Assembly: GCA_963678705.1 (NCBI GenBank) | Contig: OY783203.1 | Location: forward strand, 4,402,001-4,466,000 | DNA length: 64,000 bases | Direction: 5' to 3' | Origin: Panorpa germanica | Taxonomy: Eukaryota > Arthropoda > Insecta > Mecoptera > Panorpidae | The notes under the pieces: model-generated | Seen by the model: only the letters and a program-made list of their open reading frames with translations | The model's database searches: none | Told to the model about the DNA's origin: nothing | Program-made: the position numbers and the translations under genes | In this document: positions 1-12,526 of the stretch, in pieces | How the letters are laid out: the number at the start of each line of letters is the position of its first letter | How positions within the stretch are numbered: the stretch's first letter is position 1

Positions 1-3000
1 AAGTTGATGTACTCAAAATAAATATAAAGAAAAAAAACTATCGGAAATTTAGAATTCCCTTATTACAATATCTGTGGACGCCCATGCTCATATTATTCGT
101 TCCAGAAGTACATCGTAGTTTCAATTCAGTCACCTAGTTTCGTAGTATTTAGTAAGTACGACTATAAACATCTAACTTTAACCGTAATCTATCAAGCGTA
201 TAGTTTATTGCGCTATTGAATTCCACATTTAAATACCAACCTAAATTAAAGCGATTTATAGGAAGATATATTGGACCAGATTTTTGATACACAACATTCT
301 GAAACAATTAAAATATTACGAGTATGAGTTTGCTGAATGTGCATGGTCAAACCAGAGAACGAATACGTCTTGCGTTAAATTTATATTTCCGTCCTATATA
401 TTTCTATTGTAGCTACAAAATTTTAAGAAAACATTTCAAATGCTCGAAAATATAAACAAATAAATTTGATTTACTATAACTATAGCTAGGAATACAAGTG
501 TAATATATTCATAATATTTATATTCGAATAAGTAAAGATTAAAGCTCTCACACAATAGAACATAAGGGGCCATCTATCAATTACGGTACACGCAGAAAGG
601 GGGCAGAATCCACAAATTGTGACAGTTGGAGAAGAGGGGTCAGAAGCGTTATGACGTCACAAGCAATATAAAAGATAGAAGCACTGAAAAATAGTGTAGA
701 TTCAAATAAATTGTAAAAAAGAGTTAAAGAAAAAGTAGGTAATTTTGTAAAAAAAAAAAAAATTTCCTGAAAAAAATAAAAAATTTCCAAAATGTGAAAA
801 GGACCGAGTATGAGAAGGGGAGGAGAGAGGGAGAGGGGAAGATGGGTAGGGGGGAAAGTGGCAGAGAAATTTCTGTGACGTATGATGAAAACATGAAAAA
901 CAAATTTCTTCGATACAGTGATGTATTGATAAACATTAAAGTCGAAAATTATTTGCTACCTCCAACTTTTTCGATAGGATGTATTCCATATACTTCGTGT
1001 TAACACACTGAGGTGAAGTTTATACTTTAATGTTTATCAATACGCCACTAAATACAGACTTCTTCGATAGATTGATATATTGAAGTAGAAACTACCTCTC
1101 ATGGTAAAGTATTCTAATGTGACTACACATTACTAAAAAAGTTGTAGGTTGCAAATAGTCGGTTCCACTGTGAGAGAGCCCTAACTCTAAGACGTATATC
1201 TACAAAATCTTAAACATTTCAAATGAATACACCCTTAAATATTAGACCCAAGTGTTAGAACACGTAAAAACTGAAACCATCTATGTACAATGTACCCCTA
1301 AAACCGACAAAACACAAACCCCTGTCAAAACCAAGTGGAAACGGAAGTAAACATTCTATGCAAGACGATTAGAACAAAATATTTATTATAGAATACATAT
1401 AACATGCGGTACAGTCAATTATGTAAATATAGTTTTGAAGTTTGCCTTTGTTCTTTTGATATATGTAATTGGTTATATGTGTATTGTTTTAATAAAATTT
1501 GAATAACAATTTTCCCGTACTTTCTTGTGGGCTGGTCTCGTCCCGCCTGCTGCAAATATATACTTAACATATGACTTCTATGAATAGGAAACCTAACAGT
1601 AAGCTATTAACAATCAAATATATAGAGGTATGTCATTTATAAATTAGGTCATATTTTACTAGGTATTTAATGGTCCAAGTTAGAAAAAATCCATGTAAAA
1701 CATTAATATTTAGGTTCAGCGGCATGCGACACGTCGCGCGCGCGTATTGTTTCACACGACACATGCTGCGGCAAGAAATAAAAAGGATTTGAAAGAGATA
1801 GCACCACTTTTGTTTCACTACGTTTCACAAGAAATACATTTAGTGGAAAGGGAACACTATATTGCAATTTGAGATTGAAAGTCAGCGTTTATTACCTAGA
1901 AAAACTGTCAGAAAACGATTTAGAAAAAAGAACACTAACACCTTTATGCATTTATTGATTCTATTCTTGATGCTCGTAACTGTTTACTCTCATCCCGTGA
2001 AAACAAAGTTTTAACATTAAAGACAAATTCCTTTACATTTTGTAACTAAAACAAATGTGTATACTAAAAAAGTTTACCCTATAAAGTAGTTTTTAATAGC
2101 TTAAAATATCGACAGAACTTTATACAAGCATTACAGCTTCCCATAAAGTCGTTTCAACACAAATTATTCTATGGGATGTTGCTACATATAGTAAACCCTG
2201 AATGTACGCAAATTGCTTCCCATATTATTAATATTAAATTTGTAATAAATAGTAAATTTTGTAATCACATGTTCACAGGATTATTATATGTATATTATTA
2301 TAGGGCGACTACGAATAACAAATTACATTAATAAGGAATGTTTTTAAGAAAAATATTGACGACACAGTACTCGAGAGCATTGATACTTGACGATAGACTG
2401 CTGTTTCTTGGTACTTTCTTGGATGAATTGTGACAAACTCATTAGAAATAGGAAGACATTAAATAATTTAATTAAATAAAAAAATAAAAATTTGAGAAAA
2501 ATTATTTTCAATTTCTTTTAATAATATTTGCACACGTGAGCCTTTTTTCCGTTAAAAATAACCACTGCAAAACATAAATACAATTATTTCTTAGAATCTT
2601 CACAACTGTAAAAACTAACGAATCAAATACAATACAAAACACCAGAAATTATTTTTATTTAAAAGACGAAGTCTCAGTTTTTTTCAAGAGTTGGACCAAA
2701 GCTCGTAACAACTGGCATAAAAAGACTTTTAAATAAGTATATTTTTTTCTTTTGCTATCGTTAAATATTGTATACCATTGTGAATATATACAAACAAAAT
2801 TATTTAAAAATATTACGAGGATGTTCGCTGTAACATCATCAGAAATCGTCAGAAATAAAAAAAAATAATATATTTTCTGATAAACCAATGTATTCCTTTC
2901 GCATAACTTATGGAAAAAAATTAAATTTTATTTTGTCCTGGAAATGACGCATATTTAAAGAGAAGTCGATTTTTTTTAATGAAATTTTAAGTTAAAATAT

Positions 3001-3462
3001 TTAATAAAATATTTACGAGCACTCCAATCGCAAAAATCCTATGCTACTAGATAGACAATATATGGTGCACTTTTATCAAAATCGGATGAGCCATTCTCGA
3101 GATATTGCGGCGACTTATTCGCAAAGAGAAACACAAGTATATATACGACCGCGCTCACTTCAAGTTGCTATGGCTCGGGATATTTATTTCATTATACAAA
3201 TATTCATAAAAGTATTTGTCAAAGAAAAATATAAAAATTTCCAAGAATTCATAAATTAGATAATCACACTTCTGATGTGCTTTACATTCACTGTTTAAAG
3301 AATAGGTTGAAATATTTTATCTGCGGTGCCAATAAAAGAGAACACCAGATGTTTAGATTATTTTTATGGTAATGATTATATTGAGGAACCTTTATTCAAG
3401 GAATTTTTTTTAAATCTTTATGTTCATGTTTCTAAGGTTGTATAGAAACCCATTCTCGTATT
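1..3462. other. non-coding, repeat-rich region
   Basis: I see no supportable gene here. The stretch is AT-rich with short open frames only. It holds a purine-rich patch at about 795-860, a short sequence around 918-944 that recurs inverted at 1028-1048 and again at 37128-37148 and 40681-40703, and a degraded SINE head at 2358-2425. A segment at about 3005-3200 looks like a decayed transposable-element fragment. Confidence 0.6.
2358..2425 (+). repeat. tRNA-derived SINE, head fragment
   Basis: The segment matches the head of the SINE family that recurs in this window (best copies 41461-41690 and 60953-61160): a GACGACACAG start, a box-A-like stretch and a TGTTTCTTGG stretch that corresponds to the TGTGTCTTCG of other copies. 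The box-B and tail portions are lost, so it is an old truncated copy. Confidence 0.55.
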
Positions 3463-3798
3463 CAGGGCCGAATTTGAGGGAACGCAAGCGGGGCTACACA
3501 AAAGAGGGGCCCCCACAATAGTATTGAAAGTGTTTTATTCCAGGAGCTAGATTTCAGCGAAATCATCAACGATTTTTCGTCGAAAAAAACTCGCAAAGTT
3601 CCATTAAATAACGCGGTAATTTAGTTTTTAATAAATTGTATTTGACTTTAAATAACTACTACATTCTTTGTTGAAATAATTTTATTTGTTGGCAATAAAT
3701 TTTTGAAAGATTTGACGGATAAAAATGGTTCCTTTTATTCGGAAAATAATTAGGGGCCTCCGCTCCTTCGTTGCTCCAGACCTTTAAATCCGGCCCTG
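3463..3798. mobile_element. hAT-type MITE with intact 8-bp target duplication
   Basis: A 336-bp non-coding element begins CAGGGCCGAATTTGAGGG and ends with the near-perfect inverse CCTTTAAATCCGGCCCTG. It is flanked on both sides by the same eight bases, CTCGTATT (3455-3462 and 3799-3806). CAGGG-type termini with an 8-bp duplication are typical of the hAT superfamily. There is no transposase frame, so it is a non-autonomous copy; the intact duplication suggests a fairly recent insertion. Confidence 0.88.
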
Positions 3799-4677
3799 CT
3801 CGTATTTTATGACACTTTCCAGATCTTTATGTTATTTATCTAGTACTAGAGGTTAGGTTCATGCTCGACATGGGGTAATCATTTAGTATATAACACATAG
3901 CAGGAAAGGAAGTTAGCCATTCCAAAATAGTAAGTCTAGCCGAAAACATCTAATTTGAGTTTGTAAATATTTGTATGTACTTAGTGAATTTAGTGTATTT
4001 TTGGTGTTGTTTTTTTATCCGATTCACCAGCAATCTATCAAACAATTTTGCTTTAACATTAATTTGTAGAATTTGTATTAAAAAAAGTATAATCACCCTA
4101 AGCAAAAATTAAAATTTTGATTTTTTGAAAATATGAATAAAATAATAACTAAGTGAGGTGTAGAGTGTATGAAAGATATAAAATGCTTCTTTAATATTTT
4201 GTAATTTTTGCCCCTCAGTTATCTTAGTTTCTTAAATCACTATTTTAATTGCTAATATCTGCAATAATGTTATGTTTATTAAAAAAAATGTACACTTGAT
4301 ATTCTGATTGAATATTATATACATAATCAGTAGTATATTATAAATTGGTAGAATTAACGACATTCACCGCCGAGAAAAATATTCCATTCTTTTTTTAATT
4401 TAATTTAAATTTAATTTGGTCGCAGTCAGATATGCAGTTGGGATTATTTCACCGATTTCGCAACCCTATTTAATACAATATTTGTTCGTGTACAAATCGC
4501 AGCAGTTTGATATAAACGTTGTTTTTTTTACAAATATAGTAGATTGTTTTACACAAAAGACAATAAATCAATTAATTATTTAGGAACTACTGAGACAGCA
4601 TATAAGTCGGTATAAGCTACGTAGGCCAGCAGCAGATTACACACCCGTGCAGTGAAATATAAGTAAAGTCCACAATT

Positions 4678-5415
4678 ATGTCAAATCCAGTAAATCCAGA
4701 CGGTCTATTGGTAAGGAACTTTTTTTAGACAGATTAATGTATTATTTAATATATAGGACGTATCATATCTAATTAAATTTCTTAAAGGTTCATTCTATCG
4801 CAGTAGAATGTAAGACGTCAACTTTTGTGATACCTGTAGAATACTTATCAGTTTTAAGAAAACTTCAAACATTGGTACAGAATGGTGCCGTCATTACTTG
4901 GGTGATAACTTTTAAAGCAGAGGTTTGTAAATTATCAAGATCTATTTTATTTTAGTTTCTGTTTGCATTTGTATATACGAGTATTTACACTTAGGTGGTA
5001 GCCGATCTTCACAAAAGGTTCCCAAATATTAAAAAGATTAAGCTAATCAGAATCAATCTCGAAGTTTCTATTATGAGAAAGGTAATTCAATTTAATTTTT
5101 ATTTAGGTTTATTTTTTTTATTTCAATTTAAGTTTGCATTTTCATCTATAAATTTGTCATTAACTTTGTGTTTATCTATAAAATGAACAGATGTTGGAGT
5201 GGACTATGCTCATATTACAAAACAACAAGACAGGATTAACAAAGAAGATTAGCTCTAGTGAATATAATTTCATAAAAGCCAACAAGCCTATTTTACATGA
5301 ATTGCTGAAAGCAGCAAAGTATTTGGATGTTCCAAATCTGCCATGGCTTACGTTACAAGTTAAAGCAGCCTGCCAAAGACAAGCTAGGACGTCTTTCATG
5401 AAGGGATTAGGCTAG
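4678..5415 (+). CDS. divergent Skp1-like protein, copy 1
   Basis: Four exons join in frame to 159 residues: 4678-4710, 4788-4922, 4995-5081 and 5191-5415, all with GT-AG introns in phase 0. Skp1 is the SCF ubiquitin-ligase adaptor that bridges cullin and F-box proteins. The match is strongest in exon 4, where ILHELLKAAKYLDVPNL corresponds to the Skp1 TLFELILAANYLDIKGL helix, and at the exon 3/4 join, where SIMRK-MLEW corresponds to ILKKVIQW. The N-terminal BTB-like part (exon 2) is weakly similar. After the core helix the protein ends within about 25 residues, so the C-terminal helices with which Skp1 grips F-box proteins are absent. A normal adaptor role is therefore doubtful. A first ATG in MSNPVNPDG is shared with copy 2 and supports this start. 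The family call is inference from motif reading. Confidence 0.75.
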
Positions 5416-6071
5416 ATGATGATTTAACTCTTGCTCTTATTTTTGTTCAAATTCTGTTATTAGTCAATTTAATAAAATCTGTAAACATGAAATTTCTAAA
5501 CATGAAATCTCAAAATATGAAATGTTAACGTGAATTGTAGCTTAAGTTTTTTTTTATGTTTATATATTTCATATAAACATTGTTAATAAAAATGAAATTT
5601 TAAATAAAATACTTTTTTAAATTTTAAATGTACAATTTATACGTGGTCCCCTTCAAGGAGGAAAACCCAAACCATTCTTTAACAAATTTATACTGGTCCA
5701 TAGTAGATTTACACTGGAATGAATGGAGTCTATAATTTGTAGAGGTTAAAATGGAATCTGGAAATGCGGTCCATTGATTAGTATTTCTTCTTTTGATAAA
5801 GTACAAATTTACATTCATCTGAATTTGAATTTCAAATAAAATTTTGAATTATTTTTTAATATATATTTTTCGCTTTTCTATTACACCGAAGTCAGGTGAT
5901 ACGTCGTAGTAAGCTTTGGTTACTACGACCATATTTGTTCGTGTACAAATCGCAGCAACTTAATATAATCGTCTTTTGTTTGTATGAGAAGATTAACAAT
6001 TTTACGCAAAAGACAATATCTAAATAAATTATTAAATATTTGTGCAGGAAATTAAAATAAAGTACAGAATT
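5416..6071. other. spacer between Skp1-like copies 1 and 2
   Basis: The spacer contains AATAAA-type signals at about 5471 and 5585, the repeated 3' flank (5660-5830), and the repeated upstream block at 5931 that probably belongs to the promoter of copy 2. I see no gene in it. Confidence 0.7.
5903..5929. repeat. 10-bp-stem hairpin in the spacer
   Basis: GTCGTAGTAA and TTACTACGAC form a perfect 10-bp stem around a 7-base loop. It lies just upstream of the repeated promoter block of copy 2 and is not seen at the other two copies. It may be a TIR-element remnant. Confidence 0.6.
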
Positions 6072-6886
6072 ATGTCAAATCCAGTAGAAGAAGGATTATT
6101 GGTAAGAAAATTTTATTAGACAGGTTAATGTAAATATTATTTAATATATTGGACGTATCATATCCAATGAAATTCCTTTAAAGGTTAAATTTTTCGCTAT
6201 GAGGTGTGAGACATCCACGTTTGTGGTGCCTATCGAGTTCGTGAAAGTCTTGAAAGAATTAAGAAGGTTGTTAGAAAATAGTGCCGAAATCGTTCCGGTG
6301 TCAAGTTTTAAACCAGAGGTTTGTAAATTACCAATTCTATTTTATTTTAGTTTCTGTTACATTTGTATATATAAGTATTTGCATTTAGGTAGTAGATGAT
6401 CTCCAGGAAAGATTCCCATCTATAGAAAGGATTAAATTAATCGACATGGAATTACAACTTACACCTCTAAAAAAGGTAATTTCATTAACATGGTTCATTT
6501 TACTTTAGCTTAGTTCAGTAGTTAACGGTTGTGCATAACTTTGTGTTTATCTGTAAATTGAATAGGCGTTGGATTTGGCTCAGAAAGTATTACAAGATCA
6601 GTTAGAAAACAAGACTAACTCACTAAATAATAATTATCTAAGTCTCAACAAGGTTAAGTCTGAACAAGAGGATCAGTTAGAAGACAATACTAACCCACTT
6701 AACAAAAATTATCTAAGTCTCAACAAGGTTTTGTTCCATGAATTGCTGAGGGCAGCATACGTATTAGATTTCCCGCAGATGATGACCCTTTTATGTAACT
6801 TCGCAGATACAGAGGGTATACAATATAACTTCATGTCGCCTGCTGCAGCTAACTTAGGATCATTATACACGATACCAATAGATTAA
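6072..6886 (+). CDS. divergent Skp1-like protein, copy 2
   Basis: Exons 6072-6101, 6184-6318, 6389-6475 and 6566-6886 join to 190 residues. Exons 2 and 3 have exactly the lengths of copy 1 (135 and 87 bases). Exon 3 ends LTPLKK and exon 4 starts ALDLAQ, the place of the Skp1 ILKKVIQW helix. FHELLRAAYVLDFPQMM matches the Skp1 core helix FELILAANYLDIKGLL. Exon 4 is longer than in the sister copies because a 75-base segment is duplicated in frame (6596-6670 and 6671-6730), giving two 25-residue units ending NYLSLNKV. This sits in the acidic, flexible loop region of Skp1. The F-box-binding C-terminus is again missing; the tail ends SLYTIPID. Confidence 0.74.
6596..6730 (+). repeat. 75-bp in-frame tandem duplication in a coding exon
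   Basis: GATCAGTTAGAA starts both copies (6596 and 6671) and TCTCAACAAGGTT ends both (6655 and 6730). The length is a multiple of three, so the duplication adds 25 residues without breaking the frame. Confidence 0.9.
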
Positions 6887-7452
6887 ATGTAATAGATGTA
6901 GATGTAAACACTGTAATTTTAAATAAAAATGCAGCTATGCGCCTGCATTGATAAATCAGTTTCATTTATATAAAATATTTCTTAAGTTTTAAATGGACCC
7001 AAACCGTTCTTTAACAAATTTATACTGGACCATAGTAGATTTACACTGGAATGAATTAAATTTGTAAATCTATGATAAGTTTGAAGAATATGGAAATGCG
7101 GTCCCTTGATTAGTATTTCTGCTTTTGATAAAATATAAATTTAGATTCATTTGAATTTGAATGTAAACTTAATTTTTTATTTAATTCTTTATATATATTT
7201 TTCGTTTTTCTATTACGCATATCCGAAAATACCTACTGATTTTTTAACCGACTCTGCAACCCTATCTATTACGACAATATTTGTTCGGATACTAATCTCA
7301 GCTGCCTAATGTAAACAGTTTTTGTTTCTACCAAAGGAATAGATTTTTTTACACAAAAGACAATACTGGGGCAGGCATTTCAACAAATCGGTACTCGCTC
7401 AAGCAGTTTAACAAATCATTTATTAATAGTATAAATTTAAGTGAAATTCAAA

Positions 7453-8180
7453 ATGAAGTTAAATCCAGAAAACGACGATTTGTTGGTAAGATACATTTTA
7501 AATAGTAAATAGATGAATGCATTATATTAAATATTAGATATATCATATCCAATAAAACCTCTTAAAAGTAGTAATATGTAATAGAAACGGTGTATGCTGC
7601 AGCCTTGTATAGTAGTATGTCTAGGCACGTCAGCCTATCTGGTCAGCCTAACATTCTTGTCACTGTCAAAAACATTTCAAAAAAAGTTGGTGAATAATTC
7701 TGACATTATTCCGGTGTCATATTTGGATTCAGAGGTATGTAAATTAACAAGATGTTATTTTAGTTTCTCTTTTCATTTCTATCTAGTTAAATTTAGGTAG
7801 CAGCCGAACTTCGAGAAGAGTTCCCAAATATTGAAACGATTAAAGTCATTTACACCAGACTCCCATTTCCTATTCTATTAAAGGTAATTCTATAAACACG
7901 GTTTATTTTATTCCAGCTTAACTTTATGTTTTATCTATACATGTGTGTTTATCTATAAAATGAACAGGTGTCAGAGTGGGCTGAGAAATTGTTAGACGCT
8001 CCAGATGATGAGTTAGAAGAGGACCCCCGAAGTGATTATTTCATAAGTGACTACAATCATTGCTTCCATGAATTACTGGATGCAACTCATTATTTGGAAA
8101 TTCCAGAAATGGTGGCCCTGTTATCTGAATATGCAGATAGGCACGGGATACTTTACAACTTAAGGGCTACAGACAACTAA
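7453..8180 (+). CDS. divergent Skp1-like protein, copy 3
   Basis: Exons are 7453-7485, about 7603-7734, 7797-7883 and 7968-8180, giving about 154 residues. The exon 2 start is uncertain: GCAG|CCT at 7602/7603 gives 44 codons, matching the 45 of the sister copies, while TAG|AAA at 7584/7585 gives 50; both keep the frame. Exon 3 is again 87 bases and ends PILLK, and exon 4 opens VSEWAEKLL, a good counterpart of the Skp1 ILKKVIQW helix. FHELLDATHYLEIPEMVALL matches the core helix of Skp1. The first exon (MKLNPENDD) and exon 2 have drifted most. It ends shortly after the core helix, like its neighbours. AATAAATAC at about 8418 is a possible poly(A) signal. Confidence 0.73.
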
Positions 8181-8330
8181 GGATCATTTACTATATCCTA
8201 CAACCTAGATCTTAAAACTAATATCATTTGTATATTAAGCAGTTAGTGTTATAGTACAAATTTTGTTGTTATTGAAATTTATAAAATATCTTTAAAATTA
8301 ATTGTAAACATCGATTGTAATTTTGTACCA

Positions 8331-11300
8331 AGGTTAATTTATTTTTATGTTTTTAGTTAGTAATTTAATTGTGATAGTACACCAGTAACTCTTTGTTGCT
8401 TTGTTATTCTATGATATGAATAAATACTTTTTTGCTGTATGAATGGAGTAATTAATTAAATAAAAAAATAAAAAATATTTATACTACGAGTGGTTTAATT
8501 AAGTAACATTTCCATTCACTGTTTTGATATTTAATTTACGTTTAATATTTAATAATTTTTTATATTTAATTTATTTAATATTGTAATCTAAATTTCAGGT
8601 TTTCAGAATAAGCAATCCTACCACCGACAAATTATATTTTTATTTTGTGTAAAACAATCAATCTTTTACTTTTAAGTAAAATTGTTTAAAAAATAAATAT
8701 TAAAAAAAGATGTTTTTACAATATACATATTTTTACCCTATAAAAATAACATATATAATAAAAACAATATTTTAATAACATACACTGAACAGTGAGTGAA
8801 CATGTTACAGCATGTTTTACATTCATATTAGTTTACATTGCGAGTGCTCATGTAATTTACTCAACAATATGCTAACCAAGCATAAATCAATATTAAAACC
8901 TCAAGATCACGTGACTTTCCATTCCTTACCACAGTACAAGTAATGGAGAAGTCGCTATAAAAATATGAATTACTCGTACTGTATAAGTCAAATAATATGA
9001 GTATTGAAAAAAAGTGAAATTACTTTAAAAAGTGAGTGTTTTTGGTTTACCTTTTCTATATCAACAACCTTAAGCGGAGTCCTCACCATAACGTAGGTTA
9101 CTGTCTAAAAACAAAGCATGCGTTGTGGGCATTCAACAGTTGAGTAAACTTATGATAAGACGCGCAGAAAAAACCGCAAATTCTACACATGGAATCATAT
9201 GAACATGCACACACCACAGGTTTTAATTCTACGCGGAAGAAACCTGTAGTTTTCTACAACAAGGTTCTTTTCTTTATCTTTTTATTGTAGAACATATAGT
9301 TGAATGTGGAAACACGCACTACGGAATTAATTCTGCAAATACCATATCTGTTTTCGGCGTATCTCCTTGGAAGCAGTATGCATATGTCGGTAAATCTCTT
9401 CGAACATGACAAGTATAGAAATACGACAGTATGAAACCAGTTCTTAGTGAAGTGAAATACTGCATATAAACTCAGAGGAATATATCTGCAGTGTGTGCTA
9501 GGTAAGTTTTAGTATACAAAATTAAAACCCCGTGGAAAAGAACTGCGTGAATTATTCCTCAATGGGGTAGGTTCTATGCTTAAAGCGCTCATAAAGCATT
9601 TCGCAGAACGCATTTGAGTTTTGTCCTATTTTGTACATTTAAACAAAACAAATTTGCAATCGATATTCTAAAATTAATCTACTAGAAAAATAGTACATTT
9701 TTTGGTATTTTTTTGTATATTTCCGTATTGTCTTCATTTTTGTTTATGTTTAAATTAACGCGGGCTTGGTATATTAGTCAGAGATTAATGGAAAGTAGCA
9801 ACAAATATTTATGATGGAAAAAATGGCAACAATTACTTAACAGTTGCACAAATGTTTGTCCAATGTTCAGAATGCACCCAATGTGTTCTTGGTGAGGCCA
9901 CAGCTTTACTCGCACAATGTAGTCAACTTAAAGCCTGTCTAGACACAAGCACTGTTACAAACTGTCTGGTAGTAACAGTTTGTGATAACCAAAGCTGTTA
10001 TGTATTGACATACAAGTATATAGGTATGTACGCGTTAGTAAAAGTACACCATTGCAACTGTATTGTCAAAAGATTTGTTTTATTAGTATAAAAAACGATT
10101 ATTTTGCGGTTGCTATCTAGGAGCAATAATTATAGTAGATTTATTTATTTAACTTCAATCTATTACAGACACTAGATCTAACACCAGGGAACTTTGACTA
10201 GTTTTAATAACTTTATGGTGTTAAAGTCTCATATTGTATTAACTAGTGTCTATATAGGAGATGTACTGTGGCCCTACTGAGCTTCAATAATTTGTTGTCA
10301 CGGACGCCCATGTATTACACTATCCACTTTTTTGTTAATTACTTATGTATGTACACTGTTCGTCTTGTTGGTGTTAGAACAACCCGCCACTTCCATTCGG
10401 AATGTAACTTTTGTTTATGGCATTGATGCACAACCTTTCTACGAGCGGGTCAAACATGTTGTTACATTAATCTTAAAGAAAAGGATCCGTAAAATATTAT
10501 ATTGTCACACCTCTATCAAGATTTACAGTTAGTAAATTATATTTATTACAAAACAATGCTGTATTTTTTTTGCATTTTGTGAAAGAACAAAATGTTAAAC
10601 ATATATAGTTGTCTTAAAGCAAGTCAAGTCTTAATTTGAGAAATTGGGTAAGTACTGATTGCTCGTATGCGTCAAAAACTCACAATATGTGGCGTGCCAC
10701 AAACTCTTTTGAATGGCTTTTTTAAGATTCCATGCCAAGTCAATTTTATCCAGAAACTGTACTTTCAAAATGGAGCTGCAACATCACCCCCCTATCCTTA
10801 ATATAAAATATACAAGTTTCATATAAATCTTTTATTTTGAAACCACTTAACATCACGACTCATAATTTTCAAAATTCTTATTAGTTTTCTGCTAACAATT
10901 TTTGTAAATCATATAGTATAGTATTTTTGATTTAAATCACACTCAAATTTGTGGAAAAATATACTTTTTCTTTCATTATGCTTTGATGTACAAAGCTACA
11001 AATTTTAGACCATTTTTAATGGACCCAGAATACCCATCATATATAGCTTCTCAGTCCCTCTTCTACATAACACACAGCCTTGACAATAATTTTAACGATT
11101 AATAAATATAATTTTACATATACCATGTTTCATTATTGCATATTTAATAGATCACTTCAATGTTCATTTTAAATACCAATTTTAATAATTAAATTCACAA
11201 ACCACTGTTTGTACATCCCTGATCTATTGTATCTAACAACGTTGAATCTTCTTGGGTTAGTCTCAGGTTTTAGGTTGTTATTACTAGAATATGGCCCCAA

Positions 11301-12199
11301 ATGTTTTACCGAATTAGGCAATTTAACGCACGTCTGACGTAAAACAATGTGAACAATATTGTTCTGTCCGGGTTAATTAAGTGTTTATTTAGTAATTAAT
11401 TGCGAAAGTACATCCGTGGTGTCACAAGGTTTTTATTATATAAAAAAATATACAGGGTATTCAAAAATATGTAGTATGTAATTTATAAAATATAAACGGT
11501 TGCAATTTATACAGGTTAAAAATTGTAAGCTGGGTATTATATTAAATTATTATTATATATTAGTGGGAGTATCTGATGTATGTAAGGGCAGTGCAATAAT
11601 GATTAGTTTAAAAATAGCAGTATTGTACTTAAATGAATGTACACAGGGTGTTCATTCGTTAAATCCGAGCATTACTTATAAGAAACTTATTGTAACAATT
11701 ATCATGTGATATTTGCTATGATCTTAATTATATAATCAAAATTATTTATACTGTAATATTTAGAAACCAGAGTCGAGCATTTCAGAATGTCACAATTCTA
11801 GCACCTCGGGTATCTATAAATGATCTACTTAGCTAAGGATGTTTTCCTTTATTAGATCTCGTGTATAATATTTATATATGTAATATTTATAACTCTTTCG
11901 TCAATGCAAATATAGAAAAGAATGTTTGAACAAATAATTATTGTTCTTTCTCCAATACTATCATATCTATCATATAAGAAGAAATATTATTTATTTCTTT
12001 TGTAATAATAATAAATATTTTTATTATAATATAAATATTTTATATTTTTGATGACATAAAAGGTACGTTACATTACGCAATTTACATTTCCGTAACTGTA
12101 AAGGATCTGTTTTATTCAAATTTGAATAATTCTATTAAATTATTTATATATGTACATAATGGTACATTATTTGTATCATACTTTATACACATGATATAA

Positions 12200-12203
<4 letters not shown>
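8331..12203. other. non-coding region
   Basis: No supportable gene. It holds a dispersed repeat at 9165-9360 shared with 42788-42900, a TIR-like segment at about 10166-10255 (AGACACTAG opposite CTAGTGTCT) and CAGGGTG-type transposon termini at about 11452 and 11645. Open frames at 9852 and 10332 exist but have no splice, promoter or family support. Confidence 0.55.
9165..9360. repeat. dispersed repeat shared with 42788-42900
   Basis: Both loci contain ACATGGAATCATATGAACAT preceded by a GCAAATTCT/GCGAATTCT-type stretch and followed by TTTTAATTC. Both also have an inverted GGAATTAA stretch downstream, so a short TIR element is likely. Confidence 0.6.

Positions 12204-12238
<35 letters not shown>
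12204..12238. repeat. (AT)n microsatellite
   Basis: An uninterrupted alternating AT run of about 35 bases lies in intergenic DNA. Confidence 0.95.
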
Positions 12239-12239
<1 letters not shown>

Positions 12240-12526
12240 CCACCACTACGGTAAGCAACAGGTTGGGGCCAAGTCGGAATGGGCGCTGCGGAATATTTTA
12301 ACAATTTCATCAACGTCAGATATTTTACAAAAATTAATATTTCTGAACAGTAATTTTCACATTCTAAAAAATAGTGTTATCGCAGACCAAAAGTCACTAT
12401 TAAATTCAAGCTTATCCAAAATGACCGTATTTCCTTTTTTTAGATCCCATAGCATCAAGCCTAACTTAAATGAACTCTTATTTTCGGTTCTACTTGCCAT
12501 ACGAGATCAATTGTAATGTATACATA

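Larger units (their letters stand above)
4430..8330 (+). repeat. tandemly triplicated gene segment
   Basis: Three direct copies of a 1.35-1.45-kb segment carry one gene each. Landmarks repeat in order: an upstream ATTTGTTCG(T/G)-type block at 4481, 5931 and 7277, an ACACAAAAGACAATA-type block before each first exon, then four exons. For copies 1 and 2 a similar 3' flank also repeats (about 5660-5830 and 6990-7170, including TTTAACAAATTTATACTGG). Copies 1 and 2 are closer to each other than to copy 3. Confidence 0.9.

Noticed and set aside
794..1003. Purine-rich frame of 69 codons
   Set aside because: The first half is a polypurine tract and the rest includes a dispersed repeat (TTGATAAACATTAAAGT); not a gene.
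9852..10091. Cysteine-rich frame of 79 codons
   Set aside because: No signal peptide; the cysteines come partly from palindromic sequence (ACAAACTG and CAGTTTGT). No splice or promoter support.
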